A DNA stretch of 33,284 nt from an uncultured Spirochaetota bacterium (GCA_937872225.1 CALMRZ010000095.1:1-33284); one strand, 5' to 3'; numbered from the stretch's first letter, positions 23,421 to 32,396 are shown. Notes: generated by a model from the sequence alone, not told the origin. Translations and numbers: made by a program.

Positions 23421-26400
23421 TCATCGCTTCTTTTTCGCCTTCCGCGCCGGCTTTGTATTAACACTGCCCAGGAACCATTTCTCCTCCCGGCTCCTGCTGA
23501 TCGAGTCCCTGACGGTCACCGTAAAACCCTGTCTCTCCATTATGCGTGCCAGTTCTTCAGCGGACCGGTAGTAAACCGGCAGGCCCCTCATCCTGGTCCA
23601 GAGCAGCTCGATCGTCCTGAGTATCGTCCGCCTTTCACCCGGGACGGTCCCCCTGATGATGATTGTTCCCTTCGGCGACAACTTCTTCACCGCCCGTTCG
23701 AGAAGGAGTTTCAGGTCTCCATCGTCCAGGTAGTGTATCATGTCTATGGCGATAACGGCGTCCGCCCTGCCAGGAAATTCCGGCAGATCAGGCGCCTTCC
23801 CCTGCTCCACGGTGCCCCGGTCGCCCAGGGCCCAGGACGCTATCCTGAGCCTCGTTTCATCCGGCTCTATGCCATAGAGGCGCGCGTCGGGGAAAAGCTC
23901 GGCCAGCCATGCCGCAGGGACCCCGTAGCCGGTCCCGATATCGACGATGGTTTTCGGCGAACCGAGCAACTGATGCAGCTCTGAAAACATGGGGTCAAAC
24001 CTCATCTTGTACCGCGCAAAGAGCCGGGGGTATGGCTCAAGGGTGCGGTAACGGCCCTCGACCCGGGCCGCATGCTCCCGGGAAGCCGGCTCAAAGGGCC
24101 CGGTGGGTATAGAGACAGGGCCATAGACCCGCCGCAGCAGCGGCGGCACGATGAGGGCCGTGCCCGTAAAGGAATAACCGATCCCCAGGAGGAGCGTGAT
24201 GCCGGCGTTCCTCAGCAGCGCATGGTCGGCTATGGCGAGGACCCCGAAGCCGATCATGGTGGAACAGGCCGAAAGAAAGACCGTGAGCCGTATCAGCCCC
24301 ACCGAGAGGTGGGCCTCGTCCCTGTAGCGCTGGTGCGCCCTGACCAGGTAAAGGGCGTAATCCGTTCCCATCCCGATGACAATGACCGCGACGATAATGG
24401 CCGGGATGCCGGGACGCATCCCCAGAAGCTTCATGGTGCCCAGGGTGCAGACGAGGGAAAAGAGCGTCGGCGCGAGGGAAATGAAGGTGAGCTTCAGGTC
24501 AAGAAGATACAGCAGGGCCACGGCCGCCGTTATGGCCCCGACGATCAGGGCCATCCTGATGAAGCTGGAGAGAATGATGCCGCCGAGACGCTCGGCAAAA
24601 AACGACGGGTCGAAGAGTTTCGTGTCCGGTCCGGAGGACACCCGGGCGTAAAAACTTTCGGCGCGGTATGACGGTCCGGGCTTCAGCACCGAAAACTGAG
24701 CCCAGCTCCTCCCGCCTTCCATTTGATGGATCCCGAGCATTGAGTAATATTTCTCCGGAATCCCGCGGTGCCTGAAATCCCCGCGGCCCACGGTCTTGAA
24801 AAACCGATCAAAGGCGCCGGAGGCGAACCCGGTTTCACGTGCCGCCTCGCCCATGTCCCTCTTCAGGGCCGCCACGCGGGCCGGGGTCCAGAAGGCCTTC
24901 CATGCGGCGAGGTTTTCCCGCATGCGGTCCCTGCCGGGGAAAATCATGGACGGCACGAAGGCCGCTGACAGCACGCCCGATTCGACTTCCCTGTTGAGTC
25001 CGTCGGCGGCATGGTCTCCCCTGCGCTGGAGGTCGTCGACGCTCCGGGCCTCGGTCATCAGGTACAGGTTGGCGAGGACATTGCCCCATGTTTTCGTCAC
25101 CAGCGCCTCGGCCTTGAGGGTGGCCGTGCTGACCGTGTTCATCGAGGCGAGGTCGACCTTGAAATCCGTCCGGGCGAACAACAGCATAAAAACGAATATC
25201 GCCAGGGCGGCGTAGACCTTGAGGAGAGAACGCGAGTCCATGATGCGATCGACAAACCGCTGGAGCGGCACGAAGCCCTTGCGCTTTGCCGGGGGCATCA
25301 CCGGGAAAATCACCGGGAAAAGGGTATGGACGAATATATAGGTGAAGACGACGCCCATGGCGGCGAAAAAGCCGATCTGCGCCAGGGCGGAAAAACCGCT
25401 GATGAACAGGAAGGCGAAACTGACCGCGGTGGTGAGCATCGACAGGAGTCCGAGGCCCCACACCTCTTTCGTCGCCTCCATCCCCTTCGTCTCGTAAGGC
25501 CGGTCCAGGAACAGGAGGTAGGCAATGCCGTAATCAACGGTGAAGGATATGATGGTGCCGCCGAACCCTATGGCCAGGATCGACATGTCCCGGGAGAAAA
25601 GTGAATACACGAACGACGCCGCAATGGTGCCCAGGACCGCCGGCAGCAGGGCCAGAACTCCTATGAACGGGCGGGGAAAACCGACGAGGAGCAGGATGAT
25701 GATGCCAATGGTGGCGATGAGGACCGCCTTTTCCGTGTCCTTCCGGGCCGTGTCCTCATTGTCGAGGGCCGCCCGGTAGGCCCCCACCGGCGTGAGGGTG
25801 AAGGAGGTGCCCTGCGGCCTGTATGTCTTTTCAAGGTCTGCGGCGCAGGACCGGATCAGGGCGTCTATCTTCCGGGCCACCGCCGTATCCGTGGCCGAAC
25901 CCTTCGGTTCCGCCGTTATCAGGAGGTGCTTTCCGTCGGAAGAGACCAGATGCCCCTGCACAACCTGTATATTCCGTGACGGCGCCAGGTGGGCCATCCG
26001 GGCCAGTACCAGGTTCTTAAGGCCCAGGGGGTCTGCCGCCATCATGTTCACCTGCCCGATCCCTTCCAGGTTAAGGAGCTGCGCATAGTTATCGGCAAGG
26101 GTTTCCCTGACCTTCGCGGGATCGAGAAGGGGCTTTACCTTCTCTTCGAGCTCCCGCGCGGTGAACAGGACCGGCAGGTTCTCCATTATATACGATATGA
26201 GTTCCGGGAATATGGACCGGTACTCATCAAGGCCGACGCTCCTGAAAAGTCCGCTTTCCGCGAACCGGCGTTCTATTGCCAGGGCGCCGGCGACAAGGGT
26301 GTCCGTGTCGCCCCTGGAGCTGCTCAGGTCAATGACGATCCGGTCCTTGACCGGGTGCCGGGTCATGACATATTCGGCGTCGGCTATGACCCGGTCATTG

Positions 26401-26522
26401 ACCGGCAGGGACTTCGTGATGTCCATGTCGATGGAAAGACGCGATTTGCTCGCATAGGACATGGCCGCGGCCGCGGCTATGACGAGAATGACATAGGGCC
26501 ACCTGATGCTTTTCCGGATCAT
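23421..26522 (-). CDS. RND/MMPL-family exporter fused to a methyltransferase
   Basis: A 1033-aa protein in two parts. Residues 1-800 are an MMPL/RND-type exporter: TM1 at the N terminus, a periplasmic domain, five helices including the conserved GTIISFTVDYGIAY stretch, a second TM plus periplasmic domain, then GMGTDYALYLVRAHQ and the remaining helices. The C-terminal part (about 840-1010) is a class I SAM-dependent methyltransferase, with motif I VDIGTGYG (about 859-866), IEPDE after strand 2 and ADAVIAIDMIHYLDDGD as motif IV. A Lys/Arg-rich tail closes it. It lies 3 nt after the Cys-rich gene, in the same operon. Exporters of this type move lipids or lipid-linked polyenes; cargo methylation before export is inferred. 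Confidence 0.88.
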   Translation of the reverse strand: MIRKSIRWPYVILVIAAAAAMSYASKSRLSIDMDITKSLPVNDRVIADAEYVMTRHPVKDRIVIDLSSSRGDTDTLVAGALAIERRFAESGLFRSVGLDEYRSIFPELISYIMENLPVLFTARELEEKVKPLLDPAKVRETLADNYAQLLNLEGIGQVNMMAADPLGLKNLVLARMAHLAPSRNIQVVQGHLVSSDGKHLLITAEPKGSATDTAVARKIDALIRSCAADLEKTYRPQGTSFTLTPVGAYRAALDNEDTARKDTEKAVLIATIGIIILLLVGFPRPFIGVLALLPAVLGTIAASFVYSLFSRDMSILAIGFGGTIISFTVDYGIAYLLFLDRPYETKGMEATKEVWGLGLLSMLTTAVSFAFLFISGFSALAQIGFFAAMGVVFTYIFVHTLFPVIFPVMPPAKRKGFVPLQRFVDRIMDSRSLLKVYAALAIFVFMLLFARTDFKVDLASMNTVSTATLKAEALVTKTWGNVLANLYLMTEARSVDDLQRRGDHAADGLNREVESGVLSAAFVPSMIFPGRDRMRENLAAWKAFWTPARVAALKRDMGEAARETGFASGAFDRFFKTVGRGDFRHRGIPEKYYSMLGIHQMEGGRSWAQFSVLKPGPSYRAESFYARVSSGPDTKLFDPSFFAERLGGIILSSFIRMALIVGAITAAVALLYLLDLKLTFISLAPTLFSLVCTLGTMKLLGMRPGIPAIIVAVIVIGMGTDYALYLVRAHQRYRDEAHLSVGLIRLTVFLSACSTMIGFGVLAIADHALLRNAGITLLLGIGYSFTGTALIVPPLLRRVYGPVSIPTGPFEPASREHAARVEGRYRTLEPYPRLFARYKMRFDPMFSELHQLLGSPKTIVDIGTGYGVPAAWLAELFPDARLYGIEPDETRLRIASWALGDRGTVEQGKAPDLPEFPGRADAVIAIDMIHYLDDGDLKLLLERAVKKLSPKGTIIIRGTVPGERRTILRTIELLWTRMRGLPVYYRSAEELARIMERQGFTVTVRDSISRSREEKWFLGSVNTKPARKAKKKR

Positions 26523-26525
26523 GCG

Positions 26526-26867
26526 TCAATCTTCCATATCTTTGAAATCGTCGTCATTGTCAAGATCATCGTCCTTGTCGAAATCCTCATCGGCGTCGTC
26601 AGTGTCATTGTCCTCGTACTCGGCATCGTCATCGGCCGCGTCGCTCCCGTCCGGCTTGACGCTCTGGCAGGTGCCGAGGCAGCGGGCGCTTTCCTTCACG
26701 CACCGTTCTTCGCAGCCGGTATTGTCCGCGGCCATGACCATGCAGCGGTTCGAGCATTGCGTCTTCTGTTCCTGGCATTTTTTCTGGCAATCGGCCGTCT
26801 GGCCGTGAAGGGTCCTGAATGAAATCAGCAGAAGGAACAGCACTATCGCAGTAAACCGGTTTTTCAT
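26526..26867 (-). CDS. Small secreted Cys-rich protein with acidic tail
   Basis: A 113-aa exported protein, not recognised. Signal peptide about residues 1-22 (MKNRFTAIVLFLLLISFRTL, cleavage near HG/QT). The mature protein has eight Cys in two copies of C-x3-C-x6-C-x3-C (27, 31, 38, 42 and 52, 56, 63, 67) separated by nine residues, suggesting a disulfide-linked helical hairpin. Residues 73-113 are almost only Asp, Glu, Asn and Lys, strongly acidic and probably disordered; the tail may bind divalent metal or calcium. The codons there are largely repeated GAT/GAC. The start at 26867 fits GAGGT at 7 nt and the signal peptide. It sits between the EmrB gene and the MMPL-methyltransferase gene and may be a periplasmic accessory of the exporters. 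Confidence 0.75.
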   Translation of the reverse strand: MKNRFTAIVLFLLLISFRTLHGQTADCQKKCQEQKTQCSNRCMVMAADNTGCEERCVKESARCLGTCQSVKPDGSDAADDDAEYEDNDTDDADEDFDKDDDLDNDDDFKDMED

Positions 26868-26981
26868 GGGTCGACCTCTGGTTCCGGGATTGCTCGATGA
26901 CGGCATTTCATCACGAGGACAGTACTGTACGGCAATGCCTTTAATTTACAACAAAAATTTTTCCGCAAGCTGCCGGGGAGA

Positions 26982-28601
26982 CTACTCCATCATGACGGGC
27001 CCTTTCCCGGATCCGCCAGAAGCCGACGGACCTTCCTTTTGCGCATTGCTGCGCCGGGGGAGGAAGAATGCCGGGATCAGTGCTATGCTTACGATGATGG
27101 CGCCGACGATGAAGGCGTCCTGGAAGGACATGATGATCGCCGCCTGGGAGAGCTTTTTGAAGACAATGACTCCGGCAACCTGCTTTGAAAGCGCGTAGGG
27201 ATATCCCAGGTCATGGGCTCGGTAAAAGACCTGACGCGACGCTTCCATGAAGGCCGGCGTATTCACCCTGGCCGCCGCCCCGACGGCGCCGAGATGGAAA
27301 TGGATCCGGTTGCTCAGCACCGTTGCGAGCAGCGCTATGCCGATGGAGCCGGCCACCTGCATGATGATATTCAGCATCGACGAGGCCATGCCCGCCTTGT
27401 TGCGAGGGACGGAATTCAGCGCCGCCGCCATGATGGGGGCCATGAGAAAGGCCATGCCCACGCCGCGGACCAGGGTCGGTTTGATAAACTGGAACACGCT
27501 CATGGTCACGTCCATGTTGCGGTACATGAACATGGACCATCCCAGGAGAACGATGCCGAACACCGAGGGGAGCATGGCCCCGACGCGGTCGCCCACGCGT
27601 CCCGCGATAGGCATGAAGAACATTATCATCAGGGCCCCGGGCATCATGATGAGGCCGCTCTGCATCTCGTCGAAGCCCATCTGCTGCTGTAAAAACAGGG
27701 GCATGAGGAACACACCTCCGAAAAGGGCAATGGAGCGCACCAGGACCACCAGGGAGCATATGGAAAAAACCGGGAGCCTGAATAGTTTAAGGTCAATGAT
27801 GCCGTGATCGGTCGCCCCCTCAGCGACGAGGAACAGTACCAGGCTTACCGCCGATATGGCTGCGCAGGTAAGGATATAAGCCGACGTCCATCCCTCCTTT
27901 TCCCCCTTGGACAGGCCGAGGAGGAACGAGACCAGGAAGGCCGTGAGGAAAATGAATCCCCACAGGTCAAAGGGACGGTGGCTGCTTTCATGGGGTTTGT
28001 CCTTGACAAGAAAGGCCGAAGCGACGATGAGGGCGATGATGCCGATGGGAAGGTTCACCAAAAAGATCGATCTCCACCCGAAGGTCTTGGTCAGGTACCC
28101 GCCCAGGGTCGGGCCGAAGGTGGGGCCGAGGATGACGCCGACCCCCCAGATGCCGATGGCCTTGCCCCTCTCTTCAGGCGGGAACACCTCGGAGATCATG
28201 GCCATGCCGGTCGGGGTTATGGCCCCGCCCCCGAAGGCCTGGATGATGCGCGCCCCGATGAGGGATTCCAGGTTCCAGGCGGCGCCGCAGAGCACCGATC
28301 CAAGGGTGAACACCAGGAGGCTCCCCATGTACAGGTGCTTGTAGCCGATATGGTCCCGGATCCACGCGGTCAGGGGCATGAGGGTGGCGAAGGCGATCAT
28401 GTACCCCGTGAGGACCCACTCGATGTCGTCCACGTTGGCGCCGAAATCCGCCATGATCGCCGGTATCGATACATTGACGATGCTTGAGTCCAGGGTCGCC
28501 ATCATGGTCCCGATCATAACGATGCCCATCACGATCCACCGGTAGTTGTGCGGCAGGTCCGAGGGGAGGTTTCCTTTTACTGCATGCGCGTCATTCTTCA
28601 T
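26982..28601 (-). CDS. emrB: DHA2-family MFS drug/proton antiporter (EmrB-like)
   Basis: An inner-membrane antiporter of 539 aa with 14 predicted helices, the EmrB/QacA type. Family motifs are LDSSIVNVSIPAI in helix 1 (motif D1), AWIRDHIGYKHLYMGSL in the loop after helix 2 (motif A), RIIQAFGGGAITPTGMAMI in helix 4 (motif B) and GPTFGPTLGGYL in helix 5 (motif C). With the HlyD-type protein and TolC encoded in the same unit it should form a tripartite pump carrying toxic hydrophobic compounds across both membranes. The start is the only Met in a good position; an AGAGGAA lies about 13 nt upstream. The cytidylate-kinase-like gene is 32 nt upstream on the same strand. Confidence 0.92.
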   Translation of the reverse strand: MKNDAHAVKGNLPSDLPHNYRWIVMGIVMIGTMMATLDSSIVNVSIPAIMADFGANVDDIEWVLTGYMIAFATLMPLTAWIRDHIGYKHLYMGSLLVFTLGSVLCGAAWNLESLIGARIIQAFGGGAITPTGMAMISEVFPPEERGKAIGIWGVGVILGPTFGPTLGGYLTKTFGWRSIFLVNLPIGIIALIVASAFLVKDKPHESSHRPFDLWGFIFLTAFLVSFLLGLSKGEKEGWTSAYILTCAAISAVSLVLFLVAEGATDHGIIDLKLFRLPVFSICSLVVLVRSIALFGGVFLMPLFLQQQMGFDEMQSGLIMMPGALMIMFFMPIAGRVGDRVGAMLPSVFGIVLLGWSMFMYRNMDVTMSVFQFIKPTLVRGVGMAFLMAPIMAAALNSVPRNKAGMASSMLNIIMQVAGSIGIALLATVLSNRIHFHLGAVGAAARVNTPAFMEASRQVFYRAHDLGYPYALSKQVAGVIVFKKLSQAAIIMSFQDAFIVGAIIVSIALIPAFFLPRRSNAQKEGPSASGGSGKGPVMME

Positions 28602-28633
28602 TGAAGCCGTTTACGTTCCTCTTATTAATACAA

Positions 28634-29257
28634 TTATATTGATTCCAGGTAATCTGCTGTCAACTCCACGGTCTTTTCTATCCCCGCCCTTGCGGTATCT
28701 ATGGAAAGATGATAATTTCTCGCATCCGCCCAATCCTTTCCCGTGATCGACTTGCAGTAGGCGCTCCGTTCCCTGTCGCTCCGGGCTATCATGGTAGCGG
28801 CAGCCTCCGGCGATACGTCATAGATCTCCTGGATCCGGCTGATCCTGAATTCAGTGCCGGCGTAAAAAAACAGGCTGACATGATTCTTCATCTTGCGGAG
28901 GACATGAAAACCGCAGCGGCCTATGATGACCGCCGAATGCTTCCGGGCAAAACACCTGATTATTTCCGCTTCCGCTTCAAACAGCTCATGGTCCCCCGGG
29001 GCCTTCATCCTGGGGGGCACGTAGAGATCCTGGGTAAAAGGGCTGGCCTTCAGGAGGGACTGCCAGAATGACAATATCCTTTCATCACAGGATACGATGT
29101 CCGCTTCACCCACGGAGAATTTTTTTGCTGCTTCGCTGATTATTTCCCGATCGGCATACATCATGTCCATTTTTTTCGCTATCTGCGTCCCGATATATGC
29201 CCCGCCGCTCCCCAGCTGGCGGCTGATGGTGACAACCAGTTGCTTTTTCTGTTTCAT
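28634..29257 (-). CDS. Cytidylate kinase-like family protein
   Basis: A 207-aa cytoplasmic P-loop protein of the cytidylate-kinase-like family (a distant relative of Cmk). The nucleotide-binding loop is SRQLGSGGAYIG at about 12-23, followed by YADREIISEAAKKFSV, then HSAVIIGRCGFHVLR (second conserved strand, near 107-121) and ARSDRERSAYCKSITGKDW, the Arg-rich lid. The true substrate of this family is unclear. It lies between emrA and emrB, an odd place. GGGGGGT 6 nt upstream supports the start. Whether it belongs to the pump function or is a passenger cannot be told. Confidence 0.82.
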   Translation of the reverse strand: MKQKKQLVVTISRQLGSGGAYIGTQIAKKMDMMYADREIISEAAKKFSVGEADIVSCDERILSFWQSLLKASPFTQDLYVPPRMKAPGDHELFEAEAEIIRCFARKHSAVIIGRCGFHVLRKMKNHVSLFFYAGTEFRISRIQEIYDVSPEAAATMIARSDRERSAYCKSITGKDWADARNYHLSIDTARAGIEKTVELTADYLESI

Positions 29258-29297
29258 AGCAGACCCCCCGTCATGATCTCACGCCCGGCAGATGCCC

Positions 29298-30170
29298 CTA
29301 ACGCACTTTAATCCTGATCTCAACCGACTGCCCTACCCTCAGTACCCTGCCGGGATGGGGATCCAGGGCGATTTTTATGGGAATACGCTGCACCAGCTTG
29401 ATGAAGTTGCCGGCTGCATTATCCGAAGGAATCAGGGCGAACTGGCCGGCCGCGGCCCTGCGCACCTCGAGGACCCTGCCGGTAAGGGAACCGCCCTCGT
29501 CCACCGATATCTTGACCTTCTGGCCCGGCTTCACCGGACCGACATCGGTCTCCTCGATGTTGGCGGAAACCCAGGCATGCTCGATGTCAACGACAGTTAT
29601 GGCGGCCTGGTTCATTTCCAGCATGTTGCCGGTCTTGGCGAGCTTCTGCACCACCACGCCGTCCACCGGGCTGGCAAGGCGCGTGTTGTCCAGGGCTATT
29701 TCGGCCAGGCGCAGGTCTGCGGCTGCAGTCTGGGCGTCGGCGCGTATGCGGTCAAGCTGCTGCTTAGAGAGGCCGCTCTGGGACGCCAGCGCCTCGGCGC
29801 GGCGGAGGTCCATTTCGGTGAGCCGGGCGCGGGCGCGGGCCCGGTCAAGCTGGGCCTCGGCAACCCGCCGGTCAAGCTCAACCAGGAGATCACCCTTCTT
29901 GACGCGGTCACCCTCGGTGACATGGACCGCCACGACGCGCTGGCTCGCGCCCTGGTTCGCCACCCGTATGATGTCGGCATCGACCCTGGCGTCGTCGGTT
30001 GAGACATAGGGGTGAAAATAAAAAAGCCATATGAAAAAGCAGATGACGGCCACGATGCCGATGCCCGCTCCGGCTATCCGCGCCCGGGGCGTCTTCCACC
30101 AGGGGACCTCCCCGCCGTTTGAAAAATCCGCCTGATTGAACTGCATATCCTGTTTTCTTCCTGGTTTCAT
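29298..30170 (-). CDS. emrA: HlyD/EmrA-type membrane fusion protein
   Basis: A 290-aa periplasmic adaptor linking the EmrB-type antiporter to TolC. One membrane helix (about residues 32-52) follows a short cytoplasmic N terminus. Then YVSTDDARVDADIIRVANQGASQRVVAVHVTEGDRVKKGDLLVELD gives the EmrA/HlyD lipoyl half-motif, a coiled-coil hairpin spans about 108-165, and the second lipoyl half (SPVDGVVVQKLAKTGNML) and beta-barrel regions complete the fold. GAGGTAATGC upstream supports the start at 30170; Met9 is an alternative. It sits between the TolC gene and the cytidylate-kinase-like gene. Confidence 0.92.
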   Translation of the reverse strand: MKPGRKQDMQFNQADFSNGGEVPWWKTPRARIAGAGIGIVAVICFFIWLFYFHPYVSTDDARVDADIIRVANQGASQRVVAVHVTEGDRVKKGDLLVELDRRVAEAQLDRARARARLTEMDLRRAEALASQSGLSKQQLDRIRADAQTAAADLRLAEIALDNTRLASPVDGVVVQKLAKTGNMLEMNQAAITVVDIEHAWVSANIEETDVGPVKPGQKVKISVDEGGSLTGRVLEVRRAAAGQFALIPSDNAAGNFIKLVQRIPIKIALDPHPGRVLRVGQSVEIRIKVR

Positions 30171-30214
30171 GCATTACCTCACATTATTCATCACGCATGC
30201 GGCATATTCCCTGC

Positions 30215-31654
30215 TCAGTGCCGGAATCTGAAATAATCATATCCAATGGCCCTGTTCAATTCCGCCTTGGATGATTGAAGGTCATAGAGGGCCTGTATAT
30301 AGAGCGTCTTGGCGTTGGAAAGCTCTACGTTGGACTCGAGGAACTTCGTGTTATCGATCATGCCGTTCTTGAACTGCACGGTTGCGACACGCTGGGACTC
30401 CTCGGCCGAAGCGATATTGTCTTTCTGTGACATGATCGCATTCGATGCCGACACCAGCTTAAGCACTCCCTGCTGGATGTCAAGGCGCACGCCCCTGACG
30501 AAATCGTCCATCTCCATGTCAACCTGCTTTGATTGGCTCATCACCTGGTCGGCCCTGGCGTGGGCCGGGTCGAAGGGAAGAAGACCTCCCCACCGGTACG
30601 TCGCCCCGATGGTGACGGTCCAGTTCTTGCTCCAGCCCGAAGGCTCCAGCACCTTGCCTATCTCGTACAGGGCGTAGTCTGCGTGGATATCCCCGGTGCT
30701 GGACACCCCCATGTCTTTCTTCATGATCTTATTCATGCCGTAATTGGCGCTGGCGAATAAGGTCGGCCAGAGATAAATCGATTCGCCGGCCCGGGCGCCG
30801 TGGATCAGGGCTTCTTTTCTTGACTTGATCTGGATGATCTCCGGCCTGCTCTTCAGGGCCCCGGCTGTCATGGCGGCGACCTTATCCTTTCTTTCCATCT
30901 CGGTCCAGCTGATGATGGAGTCCTCCTCGCCGGGCCGTACCGCTATGGCCTTTTCGTCCAGGACCAGGGGCGAATCGATCTCTCTGCCCAGGTGGATATT
31001 CAGGGCCGCCTTGGCGTTCAGGTAATCATTCTGGGCGTTGATAAGCCGCGTTTTTTCATTGGCCGCCGCCACCTTGACGCGAAGATAATCAAGCCTGGTG
31101 AAGGTGCCTATCTTATACCCGGCGGTGACGACCCTTAAGTTCTCCTCAAGGGCCTTGATAGATTCGGTGCGCATCTTGATGATCTCATTGGTCAGGAGAA
31201 TGCGGTAATAGAGCCGGATGGTCATGACGGTGGTATCGAGCTTAACCCGCTTTTCATCGTTCACTGCTATGACATGGCCGTCCTGGGAGTTCCTGAGGCT
31301 GTTGTAGAATATGCCGGGGTTCAGGGCTATGGATGCCTTCACGAACTTGATGTCATACTGGCCGTCGCTCATCGACATGACGCCCTTGTCGGCGCCGAAC
31401 CAGGTTATGGTGGCATCGGATCCCAGCTCGGGCCAGAGCCTGCCCCATGCCTCGCGCACCCTGAGCCTGCTCTCCTCCACCTTTTCATGGGCTATCTTGT
31501 AGCGGTTGTTGTTTTCAAGGGCCAGGGAAATCGCCTTCCCCAGGTCCATGACCTCGCCGGAGGATGCCGGTACCGCCAGCACGAGCATCATCATGACGGC
31601 AGCAAAGGCATTCCTTGCGTCTTTTCCGATCCTATGCATCAATCCATGTATCAT
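30215..31654 (-). CDS. tolC: TolC-type outer membrane efflux protein
   Basis: An outer-membrane channel of about 479 aa from the start at 31654. The signal peptide covers about residues 1-33 (rich in Met, Ala and Leu, cleavage near ASSG). The rest shows the two-fold TolC repeat: LGKAISLALENNNRYKIAHEKVEESRLRVREAWGRLWPELG at the N terminus and SASNAIMSQKDNIASAEESQRVATVQFKNGMIDNTKFLESNVELSNAKTLYIQALYDLQSSKAELNRAIG near the C terminus. Its position just before the HlyD/EmrA gene fits a dedicated tripartite pump. In-frame alternatives are GTG at 31663 and ATG at 31639; 31654 is kept as the first ATG. TetR precedes it by 17 nt. Confidence 0.9.
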   Translation of the reverse strand: MIHGLMHRIGKDARNAFAAVMMMLVLAVPASSGEVMDLGKAISLALENNNRYKIAHEKVEESRLRVREAWGRLWPELGSDATITWFGADKGVMSMSDGQYDIKFVKASIALNPGIFYNSLRNSQDGHVIAVNDEKRVKLDTTVMTIRLYYRILLTNEIIKMRTESIKALEENLRVVTAGYKIGTFTRLDYLRVKVAAANEKTRLINAQNDYLNAKAALNIHLGREIDSPLVLDEKAIAVRPGEEDSIISWTEMERKDKVAAMTAGALKSRPEIIQIKSRKEALIHGARAGESIYLWPTLFASANYGMNKIMKKDMGVSSTGDIHADYALYEIGKVLEPSGWSKNWTVTIGATYRWGGLLPFDPAHARADQVMSQSKQVDMEMDDFVRGVRLDIQQGVLKLVSASNAIMSQKDNIASAEESQRVATVQFKNGMIDNTKFLESNVELSNAKTLYIQALYDLQSSKAELNRAIGYDYFRFRH

Positions 31655-31671
31655 AATAATCACACGCCATC

Positions 31672-32259
31672 TTAATTTTTCACTGCCATGGCCCGGAGGC
31701 CATGATAGAAAATCGTGCAGACCCTGACCAGGTCGCGCTGCAGCCGTTCATCCTTCCTGTCCCTAGACCCGAACACAACGCCCCTGAGGGACATGCTCAG
31801 GAGCTCTGCCGCGCTCTCGATGTCATCCCTGCCCGCCAGGTGCCTGTCCCCGTGCAGGATCCGCGCTATGGCGGCTATATGAAGTTCCATTACCCGGCTC
31901 TTAATGGCGGCGGAGAGTTCGTAGTGCACCAGCATGTCCTCAAAGGTAAGCTTGTAGGTATTGATGAATTTCTTCCTCAGGCTTATCGAATTGGACGCCA
32001 GGGCGACCAGTTTTTTTTCCGGCGTATCCTCCCTGTCGACACAAGCGGTCATTTCGCTTTTATAGAGACCCAATTCATGATTTATAACTTCAATGAAAAT
32101 ATCTTCCTTGTTTTTGAAATAATAATACAACGCGCTTCTGGTCATATCAAGCTTTCCGGCAATATCATCCATGGTCACTTTTTTAAAACCGTATTCAGCA
32201 AACACCGACCTGGCTGCGCTGAGAATCTCACTCTTATGATCGATTTCCTGTTTTCCCAT
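31672..32259 (-). CDS. TetR-family transcriptional regulator
   Basis: A 195-aa repressor of the TetR type. The DNA-binding N terminus (about 8-55) reads EILSAARSVFAEYGFKKVTMDDIAGKLDMTRSALYYYFKNKEDIF, a typical helix-turn-helix; the rest is the ligand-binding helical part. It heads the export operon, ending 17 nt before the TolC start, and is expected to repress it until a pump substrate binds. The start at 32259 is supported by AAAAGGA 6 nt upstream. A TTG at 32292 lies inside the operator and is not credible. The palindrome at 32285-32311, just upstream of the start, is probably its own binding site. Confidence 0.92.
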   Translation of the reverse strand: MGKQEIDHKSEILSAARSVFAEYGFKKVTMDDIAGKLDMTRSALYYYFKNKEDIFIEVINHELGLYKSEMTACVDREDTPEKKLVALASNSISLRKKFINTYKLTFEDMLVHYELSAAIKSRVMELHIAAIARILHGDRHLAGRDDIESAAELLSMSLRGVVFGSRDRKDERLQRDLVRVCTIFYHGLRAMAVKN

Positions 32260-32284
32260 AAGCGTCCTTTTAACGAGGAGCCGT

Positions 32285-32311
32285 TTTGACAAATTTTGTT
32301 AAATTGTCAAA
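32285..32311 (-). promoter_or_regulatory. TetR operator at the export-operon promoter
   Basis: TTTGACAA and TTGTCAAA form 8-bp inverted arms with 11 bp between them. The upper arm provides a TTGACA -35 box on the minus strand, so binding would block the promoter of tetR and the downstream export genes. Confidence 0.65.
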
Positions 32312-32331
32312 TGGTTTTTTAATAAAAAATC

Positions 32332-32360
32332 AAAAAAAAACCTGTTTGCAGGGGCTTTTT
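32332..32360 (-). terminator. Intrinsic terminator of the UbiA-like gene
   Basis: On the minus strand, CCTG-CAAA-CAGG is followed by nine T, and AAAAAG before it can extend the stem by pairing with T. It ends the UbiA-like transcript before the tetR promoter. Confidence 0.7.
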
Positions 32361-32396
32361 CGACGTGTTTCGGTTAATGGCTGCTTATTTCTTCGT

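Noticed and set aside
26529-26650. GAT/GAC-rich stretch as a possible DNA repeat array
   Set aside because: It is the coding sequence of the acidic tail; period and identity are too irregular for a repeat array.
27804-28487. 227-codon plus-strand frame opposite emrB
   Set aside because: Charged, repeat-like antisense of a membrane protein; typical shadow frame.
32260-32292. TTG start for TetR at 32292
   Set aside because: It lies in the operator/promoter; 32259 has a good ribosome-binding site and the usual N terminus.
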